From assembly GCA_030247725.1 (NCBI GenBank), contig JAOTRT010000003.1, positions 248,001-312,000 on the forward strand: DNA of 64,000 nucleotides, written 5' to 3'. Under the pieces are notes generated by a model. It had not been told where the DNA came from. It did not search any database and worked only from the letters and a program-made list of their open reading frames with translations. Source of the stretch: Candidatus Nitricoxidireducens bremensis. GTDB taxonomy: Bacteria; Pseudomonadota; Gammaproteobacteria; Burkholderiales; Rhodocyclaceae. Both the position numbers and the translations under genes were made by a program. This document shows, one piece after another, positions 57,006-64,000 of this stretch. How positions within the stretch are numbered: the first letter of the stretch is position 1; each line of letters begins with the position of its first letter.

Positions 57006-57383
57006 TCAGTGGCTCCTTGATGCTGTGCGTGTGCGTCTTCCGCGACGCATGACATGGGGGGTTGCGGTGCATGAAACGGGGGTTACGGTGCTCGCCAAGG
57101 ACGGCGGGTATCCGACTCCCTCCATGTCCTCCGGGCCGAAAGAGCACCGGCCCTCCTCCTTGACTTCCGGGAGTCGGATACCCGCCATCCTTGGCTGGAT
57201 ACGCTGGTGCAGCCTGGCCGCCAAACCTCCATGGCTTAATTCGCTCGGGCCGGTGGGGTGCCCTGCTCCGCGCAAGTAAAGAAGGAGGAGCCGGCCGCAG
57301 GCCGGCGACGGATGACATGGAGCGGGGCAGGGCACCCCGCCGGCCCGAGCGCGCACCACAGCCGATGCAAAGACGTGTTCCAT
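57006..57383 (-). CDS. Candidate 125-aa ORF carried by intercistronic repeat (family B copy 2)
   Basis: Starts one base after the cytochrome b561 stop (TGA-A-ATG) and ends one base before the YceI ATG. N-terminal VVRARAGGVPCPAPC and C-terminal RRGRR correspond to the ORF at 11645-11842. The interior is longer because of extra inverted units. A real peptide is uncertain; the frame may serve ribosome transit between the genes. Confidence 0.3.
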   Translation of the reverse strand: MEHVFASAVVRARAGGVPCPAPCHPSPACGRLLLLYLRGAGHPTGPSELSHGGLAARLHQRIQPRMAGIRLPEVKEEGRCSFGPEDMEGVGYPPSLASTVTPVSCTATPHVMRRGRRTRTASRSH

Positions 57384-57384
57384 T
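57008..57384 (-). repeat. Family B intercistronic repeat, copy 2, with two ~100-bp stem-loop units
   Basis: Fills the whole cytochrome b561-YceI gap. One unit has 26-base arms (57095-57120 and 57169-57194, one mismatch, 48-bp interior); the other has 29-base arms (57243-57271 and 57322-57350, two mismatches, 50-bp interior). The interiors share CTCCATGTC, CCGGCC and CTCCTCCT in opposite orientations. Compared with copy 1 the ends agree from the stop codon and up to the ribosome site. Confidence 0.8.
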
Positions 57385-57924
57385 TCAGTTCTCCGCGGTG
57401 CGAGCGGGCAACATGCGCTTGAGGATGTCGTCCCTGTCGATGAAGTGGTGCTTGAGGGCGGCGCCGATGTGGCCGGCGAGGAGCGCGACGAACAGCAGGT
57501 TGAGGCTCTTGTGGGCCAGGGCCAGGGTGTCGCCCAGTTCCTTGTCCTTGCCGAGCAGGTCGGGGATGGGCAGGACGCCGAAATAGACGGTCTGGAAGCC
57601 CTTGGCCGAACTCATGAGCCAGCCGCTGAGGGGGATCGCGATCATCAGCAGGTAGAGGGCCATATGCCCGGCGTGGGCGGCCAGTTGCAGGGCCCGCGGC
57701 ATGGTCGCCGGCAGTGGCGGCGGCAGGTGGATGGAGCGCCAGAGCAGGCGCAGGACGACCAGCAGGAAGGCTGTGACGCCGGCCCACTTGTGCCAGGAGT
57801 AGAGCTTGAGCTTGTCGGGCGACAGGGGCAGGTCGTGCATGTAGAAGCCCAGGGCCAGCAGGCCGAAGAGCAGGGCGGCCATCAGCCAGTGCAGGGCCTT
57901 GGCGGTGCGCGTGTAGGCGGTCAT
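57385..57924 (-). CDS. Cytochrome b561-family diheme membrane protein
   Basis: A 179-aa protein with four membrane helices (about 10-30, 45-65, 85-108, 140-162) and heme-ligand histidines in KALHWLMA, YSWHKWAGV, AAHAGHMALYLL and LLAGHIGAALKHH. It oxidises ubiquinol or passes electrons to the periplasm. Start at the second in-frame ATG (57924). First gene of cytochrome b561 - YceI - YceI. Confidence 0.9.
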   Translation of the reverse strand: MTAYTRTAKALHWLMAALLFGLLALGFYMHDLPLSPDKLKLYSWHKWAGVTAFLLVVLRLLWRSIHLPPPLPATMPRALQLAAHAGHMALYLLMIAIPLSGWLMSSAKGFQTVYFGVLPIPDLLGKDKELGDTLALAHKSLNLLFVALLAGHIGAALKHHFIDRDDILKRMLPARTAEN

Positions 57925-57935
57925 GGCGATGCGCC

Positions 57936-58730
57936 TCATGGGGCCTGGAAGGCGTAGGCGTCCATGGCGATCACATAATCGTCGATGCCGGCGTGCAGGC
58001 GGTGGGCGACGGCGTTCTCGCCGCCGGCCCCCAGGGCCACATGGAGGGGCAGCAGATGCTCCTCGCTCGGATGGGCCCGGACGGCGTCCGGCGCCTGGCG
58101 GCGGTAGTCGATCAGGGCCGCCAGGTCACCGGCCGCGAGGCGATCCGCCAGCCAGTCGGCAAACTCCCGCACATAGGCCGGGATCGGGCCGCCGCTACGC
58201 TCGGCCGCCTGGAAATCCCGCAGGTTGTGAGTAACGCTGCCCGAGGCGACGACCAGGAAACCCCGGGCGGCCAGGGGCGCCAGGGCGCGGCCCAGGCGGT
58301 AGGCCTGTCCGGTGCCCCACCGGCTCTGGATGGACAGGGGGATCACCGGCACGTCGGCATCGGGGAACATCAGCCGCAGGGGCACCCAGGCGCCGTGGTC
58401 CAGGCCCCGGTCCCCGTCTGTCCGCACCGGCAGGCCGGCGGCGGCGATGGCGGTGACGACTTCCCCGGACGCCTCGCGGCAGCCGGTGGCGGGGTAGCGC
58501 AGATGGTAGAGCTCGTCGGGGAAGCCCCAGAAGTCGTGGAGGGTCTCCAGGCGGCCGGCGAAGCCGACGGTGGGCACCTCCGTATCCCAGTGGGCGCTGA
58601 CCACGACGATGGCCCGGGGCTGGGGCAGGCCGCGGGCCGCCGCCGCGATGGCCGCACCGGCGGCGCCCGGGCGCAGGGCGAAGGTGGGCGCACCGTGGGG
58701 GACGAAGAGGGCCGGTTGGGTCGGGGTCAT
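57936..58730 (-). CDS. ygiD: DODA-type extradiol aromatic ring-opening dioxygenase family protein (YgiD-like)
   Basis: A 264-aa LigB-superfamily protein. Metal-binding histidines are in FVPHGAPTFA, VVSAHWDTEVP and SVTHNLRDF, and HPSEEHLLPLHVALGAG is the family ending. Homologues include bacterial 4,5-DOPA dioxygenases. It diverges from a LysR gene, its probable regulator. The ATG at 58751 seven codons upstream is an alternative. Confidence 0.87.
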   Translation of the reverse strand: MTPTQPALFVPHGAPTFALRPGAAGAAIAAAARGLPQPRAIVVVSAHWDTEVPTVGFAGRLETLHDFWGFPDELYHLRYPATGCREASGEVVTAIAAAGLPVRTDGDRGLDHGAWVPLRLMFPDADVPVIPLSIQSRWGTGQAYRLGRALAPLAARGFLVVASGSVTHNLRDFQAAERSGGPIPAYVREFADWLADRLAAGDLAALIDYRRQAPDAVRAHPSEEHLLPLHVALGAGGENAVAHRLHAGIDDYVIAMDAYAFQAP

Positions 58731-58825
58731 GGGCAGGGTTCCTGAAGGCATGGACGCACTGTAGCCTCCTCTTTTGTCGCGAAATAGCAGACAATCTGGA
58801 AATCTTCATTGCCAATATCGCAACA

Positions 58826-59725
58826 ATGGACCGACTGGAAGCCATGCGCGTTTTCGTCCGGGTCGCGGAACTGGGCAGCTTTTCGGCCGTGGCCCAGCAA
58901 ATGGGCGTGGCCCGCTCTCTGGTGACGCGCCAGGTGGCTGCCCTGGAGGCCCATCTCGGCGTCAAGCTCATGGCCCGCAGCACGCGCCGGCTGACCCTGA
59001 CTTCCGGCGGCACCGCCTACCTGGAGAAGTGCCGCGTCATCCTGAACCTGGTGGAATCCGCCGAGACGGACGTGGCCGCCGAGCGCCTGACGCCCCGCGG
59101 CAACATCCGCATCAGCCTGCCCCTGAGTTTCGGCCTAAAGCGCTTGGCCCCGCTGCTGATCGAGTTTTCCCAACGCTACCCGGAGGTGGGCCTGGACATG
59201 GACTACACGGACCGGCGCGTGAAACTGATCGAGGAGGGCATCGATCTGTCGATCCGCATCACCCGCCGCCTGGAGGCCACCGACGTGGCGCGCCGGATCG
59301 GCACCAGCCGCATGCGGGCGGTCGCGGCGCCCGACTACCTGGCGCGCCACGGCCGGCCCCGGCATCCGGCGGAACTGGTTCATCACGAATGCCTCGGCTA
59401 CACCGCCGCCGGCAGCCTGGCCTGGCAGTTCAGCGTCGATGGCCGGCTGGAGAATTTCCAGGTCCGCAGCCGCATCAACGCCAACAACGGCGACGTACTG
59501 ATCGAAGCGGCCGGCCGGGGGCTGGGCATCACCTGCCAGCCGGATTTCATCGCCGACGACTACCTGGCCGCCGGCCGGGTGGAGGAAGTCCTCGCTGCGT
59601 TCCCCCAGCCGGAACTCGGCATCTACGCCATGCTGCCGAGCAACCGCCACGTCCCCCACCGGGTACGGGTGCTGATGGACTACCTGGCGGAAAAGCTGGC
59701 GGCCGACACGCCGTCCGGCGCCTGA
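58826..59725 (+). CDS. LysR-family transcriptional regulator
   Basis: A 299-aa protein with the LysR winged HTH (MDRLEAMRVFVRVAELGSFS ... RSLVTRQVAALEAHLGVKL, 1-60) and a substrate-binding domain (about 90-295). It diverges from the dioxygenase gene at 58730 with 95 bp between starts, the classic LysR layout. Confidence 0.92.
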   Translation: MDRLEAMRVFVRVAELGSFSAVAQQMGVARSLVTRQVAALEAHLGVKLMARSTRRLTLTSGGTAYLEKCRVILNLVESAETDVAAERLTPRGNIRISLPLSFGLKRLAPLLIEFSQRYPEVGLDMDYTDRRVKLIEEGIDLSIRITRRLEATDVARRIGTSRMRAVAAPDYLARHGRPRHPAELVHHECLGYTAAGSLAWQFSVDGRLENFQVRSRINANNGDVLIEAAGRGLGITCQPDFIADDYLAAGRVEEVLAAFPQPELGIYAMLPSNRHVPHRVRVLMDYLAEKLAADTPSGA

Positions 59726-59735
59726 GGAACAGCGC

Positions 59736-61190
59736 CTACTTGCGCCAGAAGGCGGGCGACAGCACCACCAGCAGGGTGAAGATCTCCAGGCGCCCCAGCA
59801 GCATGGCGAAGGCGCACAGCCAGGTCTGGAAATCCGACAACACCGCATAGGTGGAGGACGGACCGACGAGATTGAGGCCGGGGCCGGTGTTGTTGATGCA
59901 GGCGACCACGGCGGAGAAGCTCGTCACAATATCCAGGCCGCTGGCGCTCATGGCCAGGGTCAGGGAGACGATGGACACCATGTAGATGAAGCCGAAGGCC
60001 AGCACCGCATAGATGATGTCGCCGGGCACCGGATTGCCCGCCAGCTTGATGGGCTGCACCACGCGCGGATGCATGGAACGCAGGATTTCGCGGAACACCT
60101 GCTTGTAGAGGATGATGGCCCGCACCATCTTGATGCCGCCGCCGGTGGAGCCCGAGCAGGCGGCGAAGCTGCCGAGGAAGAGTATCCAGAGCTGGGCGAA
60201 CATCGGCCACTGGGCGTAGTCCGTGGTGGCGAAGCCGAGGGACGTGGCCAGGGAGATGCAGTGGAAAGCCACGTAGCGCACGGCCGTGGCGAAATCGGGA
60301 TAGACGTCGAAGGCCATCAGGTAGAGCGTCAGGCCGAGGATGCTGGCGGCAAGGACGCCGAGGTAGAAGGGCAGTTCCACGTCGCGGCGATAGGCGCGCC
60401 AGCTGCGGCCGTGCAGGGCCAGGTAGTGGCTGACGTAGCTGATGCCGGAGATCAGGGCGAAGAACATGGCGACCAGCTCGATCTCGACGCTGTTGAAGTG
60501 GCCGAGGCTGGCGTCCTTGGTGGACAACCCGCCGAGGCCCATGACGCTGAAGGCGTGCATGACCGCATCCCAGCCGCCCATGCCGGCCAGCTGGAACATG
60601 AGGGCGCAGGCGACGGTGAACACGATGTAGATCACCCAGAAGCCCCGCGCCGTCTCGGTGATGCGCGGCGACAGGTTGGCCTCCTTCACGGGTCCCGGCA
60701 TCTCGGCCTTGAAGATCTGCCGGCCGCCGACGCCGAGCATCGGCAGGATCGCCACCGCCAGCACGATCACGCCCATGCCGCCGATCCAGTGGAGGAAGGT
60801 GCGCCAGAAGTTGATCGAGATGGGCAGGTCGTCGAGGCCCGACAGCAGGGTGGCACCGGTGGCGGTCAAGCCGGAAACCGCCTCGAAGTAGGCGTCGGTG
60901 AAGGACAGGCCCAGATGGAGCTGCAGGGGGATCGACGCAAAGACGGGCAGGAAGGTCCACACCATCGCCACGAGGAGGAAGCCGTCGCGCGTCTTCAGTT
61001 CCCGCTTGTCCTTGCGCGTCAGCAGCCACAGCAGGAACCCCGTCGCCAGCGTGACCGCCATGGCCTCGTCGAAGGCGCCCTCGGCGCCGTCCGCCTGGGT
61101 CATGGAAACCCCGATCGGCACCAGCATGATGAGTCCGAAGACCATCATCAGCATGCCGAAGGCCTTGAAGACCGGAAAGAATGCCCGCAT
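59736..61190 (-). CDS. trkH: Trk potassium uptake system membrane subunit TrkH
   Basis: A 484-aa protein with about ten membrane helices and the four pore-loop repeats of the TrkH/KtrB family (SGLTATGATLLSGLDDLP; STKDASLGHFNS; CSGSTGGGIKMVR; INNTGPGLNLVGPSSTY). It lies nine bases after trkA and depends on it for gating. Confidence 0.95.
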   Translation of the reverse strand: MRAFFPVFKAFGMLMMVFGLIMLVPIGVSMTQADGAEGAFDEAMAVTLATGFLLWLLTRKDKRELKTRDGFLLVAMVWTFLPVFASIPLQLHLGLSFTDAYFEAVSGLTATGATLLSGLDDLPISINFWRTFLHWIGGMGVIVLAVAILPMLGVGGRQIFKAEMPGPVKEANLSPRITETARGFWVIYIVFTVACALMFQLAGMGGWDAVMHAFSVMGLGGLSTKDASLGHFNSVEIELVAMFFALISGISYVSHYLALHGRSWRAYRRDVELPFYLGVLAASILGLTLYLMAFDVYPDFATAVRYVAFHCISLATSLGFATTDYAQWPMFAQLWILFLGSFAACSGSTGGGIKMVRAIILYKQVFREILRSMHPRVVQPIKLAGNPVPGDIIYAVLAFGFIYMVSIVSLTLAMSASGLDIVTSFSAVVACINNTGPGLNLVGPSSTYAVLSDFQTWLCAFAMLLGRLEIFTLLVVLSPAFWRK

Positions 61191-61199
61191 GGCCGCTGC

Positions 61200-62630
61200 T
61201 CAGAGAAAGCCGGCGGACACCTGGAACAGGCGCTCCACTTCGGGGATCTGGCGCTTGTAGACGCAGAACACGACGACGTGGTCGCCCGGCTCGATCACCG
61301 TGTCGTGATGGGGAATGATGACCTCGTCCACGAACTCGTCCACGAGGAAGCCCTCCCGCTTCACGACGCGCGTCTCCTTGCTGCGGCGGACGATGGCGCC
61401 GATGTGGGCACCCTTGATCCGCGGCAGTTCGTCGAGGCGACGGCCGACCACCTTGGAGGTGGCGCGGTCGCCGTGGGCAATGATCTCCAGCGCTTCGGCG
61501 GCATCGCGCCGCAGCCGGTGCACCCGCACCACGTCGCCGCGGCGGACATGGGCGAGGAGGGCGCCGATGGAAATCTGGGCCGGCGAGATGCTGATGTCTA
61601 TCGGCCCGCCCTGCACCATCTCGGCGTAGGCGCGGCGGTTGATGAGGGCGACGACGCGCTTGCAGCCGAGACGCTTGGCCAGGGAGGCGGCCATGATGTT
61701 GTCCTCGTCGTCGTTGGTGAGGGCGAGGAACATGTCCATCTCATCGATGTTTTCCTGGATGAAGAGGTCCTCGTCGGTCGCGTCGCCGGACAGCACGAGG
61801 GTCTTGCCCAGGCGCGCCGCGACGACCTCGGCGCGCTCGGCGTCGCGCTCGATCAGCTTGACCTCGTAGTTTTCCTCCAGGGCGGCGGCGGCGCGGGCGC
61901 CGATGTTGCCGCCGCCGGCAATCATGACGCGCCGCACCGGCTTCAGCATGCGGCGCAGCTCCTGCATGACGGGCCGCATGTGATAGGTGGCGGCAAGCAC
62001 GAAGACCTCGTCGCCGGCCTCGATGACGGTGCCGCCGTCGGGCTCCACGGGCTGGCTGCCGCGGAAGATGGCGGCGATGCGCGCATCGGCCTCGGGCGGC
62101 AGGTGGGCGCGCATCTCGCGGATCGGCTTGCCGACCAGCAGGCCGCCCTCGAAGGCGCGCACGCAGACCAGCGTAACCCGGCCGTCGGCGAACTTGAGCA
62201 CCTGCAGGGCCTCCGGATAGCGCACCAGGCTGGCGATGTAGTCGGTGATGTCCTTCTCGGGACAGATGGCGTGGGTGACGGCGAAATTCTCGTCGGAAAG
62301 CAGGCGCGGGTCTTCGAGGAAGTCCGCCGAGCGCAGGCGCGCCAGGCGCGTCGGCAGCGCGAACATGCTGCGGGCGATGCGGCAGGCCACCAGGTTGGTC
62401 TGGTCCGACTGGGTCACCGCCACCAGCATGTCGGCATCCTCGATGCCGGCCTGGCGCAACACCGACGGGTAGGCGGCATTGCCGGCGACGGTGCGGATGT
62501 CGAGGCGGTCGGTGAGGCGCGCGAGGGCTTCCCGGTTCTGGTCCACGACGGTGATGTCGTTGTCCTCAGAAACCAGCGCCTCGGCGACGGAGGCACCCAC
62601 CTGGCCGGCACCGAGAATGACGATCTTCAT
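61200..62630 (-). CDS. trkA: Trk system potassium uptake regulator TrkA
   Basis: A 476-aa protein of two RCK modules, each with a Rossmann NAD-binding half (MKIVILGAGQVGASVAEAL near 1; RRVMIAGGGNIGARAAAAL near 232) and a TrkA-C half. It binds NAD(H)/ATP and gates TrkH. The start at 62630 follows GAGAGAGG and is preferred over the longer frame to 62828, which lies in repeat R4. Confidence 0.95.
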   Translation of the reverse strand: MKIVILGAGQVGASVAEALVSEDNDITVVDQNREALARLTDRLDIRTVAGNAAYPSVLRQAGIEDADMLVAVTQSDQTNLVACRIARSMFALPTRLARLRSADFLEDPRLLSDENFAVTHAICPEKDITDYIASLVRYPEALQVLKFADGRVTLVCVRAFEGGLLVGKPIREMRAHLPPEADARIAAIFRGSQPVEPDGGTVIEAGDEVFVLAATYHMRPVMQELRRMLKPVRRVMIAGGGNIGARAAAALEENYEVKLIERDAERAEVVAARLGKTLVLSGDATDEDLFIQENIDEMDMFLALTNDDEDNIMAASLAKRLGCKRVVALINRRAYAEMVQGGPIDISISPAQISIGALLAHVRRGDVVRVHRLRRDAAEALEIIAHGDRATSKVVGRRLDELPRIKGAHIGAIVRRSKETRVVKREGFLVDEFVDEVIIPHHDTVIEPGDHVVVFCVYKRQIPEVERLFQVSAGFL

Positions 62631-62897
62631 GGCGATCCCTCTCTCAGCGGAGTCCGGGCGCCGGGCCGTCCAGACCGAAGGGAATCCCCTTTTCGGGACA
62701 AGCCCGGACGGCAATTTCGCGGAGCGAATATCCGCAAAAATGCACCTTCGACGCTCCCCGTAACGGACGAGCGTAGCGAGCATGCAGGCTCCCCTCCGCG
62801 AGGGCGAAGGCGGGATCTCGCGAAGCACGGCTTCGCGCCGCCGCAGCCGGCCGGCTATGCAAAGCCGGCCGTGGGCGGGGATGGGGGAGGCGGGTCA
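62631..62897 (-). repeat. Family A intercistronic repeat, copy R4 (ntrX-trkA gap)
   Basis: On the minus strand it starts at the ntrX stop and ends at trkA. Hairpin 1 is CCCTC/GAGGG (62792-62804); core with GCTCGCTACGCTCG at 62768-62790; hairpin 2 TTCGC/GCGAA (62716-62728); hairpin 3 GTCCGGGC/GCCCGGAC (62652-62659 with 62702-62709), whose loop is enlarged to 42 bases. Two extra hairpins, 62819-62837 and 62848-62871, are inserted on the ntrX side, making this copy 267 bp. Confidence 0.8.
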
Positions 62898-62898
62898 T
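62644..62898 (-). CDS. Candidate 84-aa ORF in family A repeat copy R4
   Basis: ATG overlaps the ntrX stop; the frame ends 13 bases before trkA. Contains GSLHARYARPLRGAS, CGYSLRE and DGPAPGLR, matching the same frame in R2 (CGCSLRE) and R3 (GSPQARYAR). Likely a coupling frame; peptide existence unproven. Confidence 0.3.
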   Translation of the reverse strand: MTRLPHPRPRPALHSRPAAAARSRASRDPAFALAEGSLHARYARPLRGASKVHFCGYSLREIAVRACPEKGIPFGLDGPAPGLR

Positions 62899-64000
62899 GC
62901 TTCTTCTTCTTTTCCCTTGCGCAGCCCCAGGTCCTTGAGCTTGCGGTAGAGATGGGTGCGCTCCAGGCCGGTCTTCTCGGCCAGGCGCGTCATGGCGCCG
63001 CCTTCGCGGGTCAGGTGGTATTCGAAGTACATGCGCTCGAAGTACTCGCGCGCCTCCCGCAGCGGCAGGTCCATCACCTCGGGCGGCAGGCCGGGCGGCA
63101 GGCCGGGGTCGATCTCGGCGCCGGGCGAGAGGTGGCGGCAGACTTCGTCGGCGTCGATCTCCTCGTCGAGGGCGGCCAGCGCCAGGGACTTCACGGCGCT
63201 CTTGAGTTCCGCGTAGCCGCCGGACCAGGCATGCTGGCGCAGGGCGTTCTGGGCGGCGGTGGACAGGCGCCGCAGCGGCACCTCGCCGGCCTCGGCCATG
63301 TGCAGCAGCAGGTGGGAGGCGATGTCGGGAATGTCGTCCTTGAACTGGACGAGGGCCGGCAGGCCGAGCCAGACATCGAACAGGCGGCGCAGGGCGGCCT
63401 CTTCCCAGCCGTTGGCCGCCAGTTCCGCCGCCTCGTGGGCGGTGCCGGCCACCAGGCGCAGGCCGAACTTCTCCAGGCGCTCCAGGCCGAACACCAGGTT
63501 CTTCTGCTGCAGGCGCGTCAGGCGGCCGAGCTCCTCGCAGTAGAGCACGCCGCCGGAGGCCGACTGCAGGGTCTCCAGGGTCAGGGGGGTCGAGTCGTGG
63601 GCGATGTCGATCCACATCTTGCCCGGCGGATGCAGGGTGCGCGCCGCCAGTTCGACGATGCCGCCGGGGGCCGCCCGCAGCAGCATGGTGGGGCTCTTGG
63701 CCGCCACCTGTTCGAGGCGCTTCTTCAGGTCGCGCAGGGGCGTCGAGCGGGGGAAGGCCGCCAGCGAAAGCCCGCCGGAGCCCGGCTTGCGGCCCAGCTC
63801 CAGGCCCCGCTTCACGGCCGCCAGCAGCTTCTGCATACCGATCGGCTTTTCGAGGAAATCGAGGGCGCCGATCTTGGTGGCTTCCACCGCCGTGTCGATG
63901 GTGCCGTGGCCGGACATCATGATGACCGGCATGTTGAGCTGGCCGTTGGCCGCCCATTCCTTGAGCAGCGTGATGCCGTCGGTATCCGGCATCCAGATGT
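62895..64000 (-). CDS. ntrX: NtrX-type response regulator with degenerate AAA+ domain (N-terminus outside window)
   Basis: The visible 368 residues start at what is probably the phospho-acceptor (D)IWMPDTDG at the window edge, then the receiver end (VIMMSGHGTIDTAVEATKIGALDFLEKPI), a central region, and a Fis-type HTH (about the last 40 residues: GAMTRLAEKTGLERTHLYRKLKDLGL). In the centre, Walker A is absent (MLLRAAPGGIVEL where GESGTGKE is expected), Walker B is reduced to GGVLYCEELGRL and the GAFTGA loop is missing. So it cannot act as a normal sigma-54 ATPase. NtrX next to trkAH is a usual betaproteobacterial context. Confidence 0.83.
   Translation of the reverse strand, partial: IWMPDTDGITLLKEWAANGQLNMPVIMMSGHGTIDTAVEATKIGALDFLEKPIGMQKLLAAVKRGLELGRKPGSGGLSLAAFPRSTPLRDLKKRLEQVAAKSPTMLLRAAPGGIVELAARTLHPPGKMWIDIAHDSTPLTLETLQSASGGVLYCEELGRLTRLQQKNLVFGLERLEKFGLRLVAGTAHEAAELAANGWEEAALRRLFDVWLGLPALVQFKDDIPDIASHLLLHMAEAGEVPLRRLSTAAQNALRQHAWSGGYAELKSAVKSLALAALDEEIDADEVCRHLSPGAEIDPGLPPGLPPEVMDLPLREAREYFERMYFEYHLTREGGAMTRLAEKTGLERTHLYRKLKDLGLRKGKEEEA

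Overview
The window reads as a chromosomal segment of a betaproteobacterium, most likely Rhodocyclales-like. The reasons are the high G+C by eye, the gene orders gatCA / mreBCD-mrdA-rodA-rlpA-dacA-dat-ybeD-lipB-lipA and ntrX-trkA-trkH, and the dense sensory and energy genes (CcoG, cytochrome b561, diheme cytochrome c). No species can be named from the sequence alone.

Layout. 1-1904: a NotI-family restriction-modification pair on the minus strand, with the nuclease cut by the window edge. 1952-8232: exonuclease III, then a signalling block (NarL-type regulator, small membrane protein, HD/HD-GYP/CZB protein, hybrid PAS kinase). 8306-9602: pyrE and a secreted coiled-coil protein. 9654-14035 (minus): gatC-gatA, then phaJ and a lipoprotein gene, then gatB. 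14153-24967: the cell-shape and lipoate run mreBCD-mrdA-rodA-rlpA-dacA-dat-ybeD-lipB-lipA. 24951-26905: a second restriction-modification system, with an adenine-type methylase converging on a BamHI-family nuclease, a controller gene and its C-box. 27263-36176: ccoG, leuA divergent from an Lrp-type regulator, small genes, rep helicase and a diheme cytochrome c. 36273: tRNA-Arg(CCG). 36481-41805: an OmpA-like lipoprotein and a two-partner secretion pair. 41912-52316: MBL hydrolase, an EF-hand membrane protein, AsmA, an Aer-like chemoreceptor, hicAB, ROK kinase, MOSC protein and an MFS transporter. 52317-64000 (minus apart from one LysR gene): priA, hemE, two YceI genes with cytochrome b561, a DODA-type dioxygenase, trkH, trkA and a degenerate NtrX.

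The most unusual signal lies between genes. Six operon gaps (11647-11843, 16724-16899, 19869-20028, 22126-22296, 57008-57384, 62631-62897) are filled by members of two repeat families. Each copy starts at the stop codon of the upstream gene. Each keeps an open reading frame from an ATG overlapping, or within two bases of, that stop to near the next start codon. In the family A copies the stems of three hairpins change sequence but still pair. One copy is read straight into rlpA. These look like translationally coupled, structured intercistronic elements.

Two restriction systems related to famous enzymes (NotI and BamHI) sit about 24 kb apart, each next to conserved housekeeping genes. Both stretches are visibly less G+C-rich than their surroundings, which suggests acquisition by transfer.
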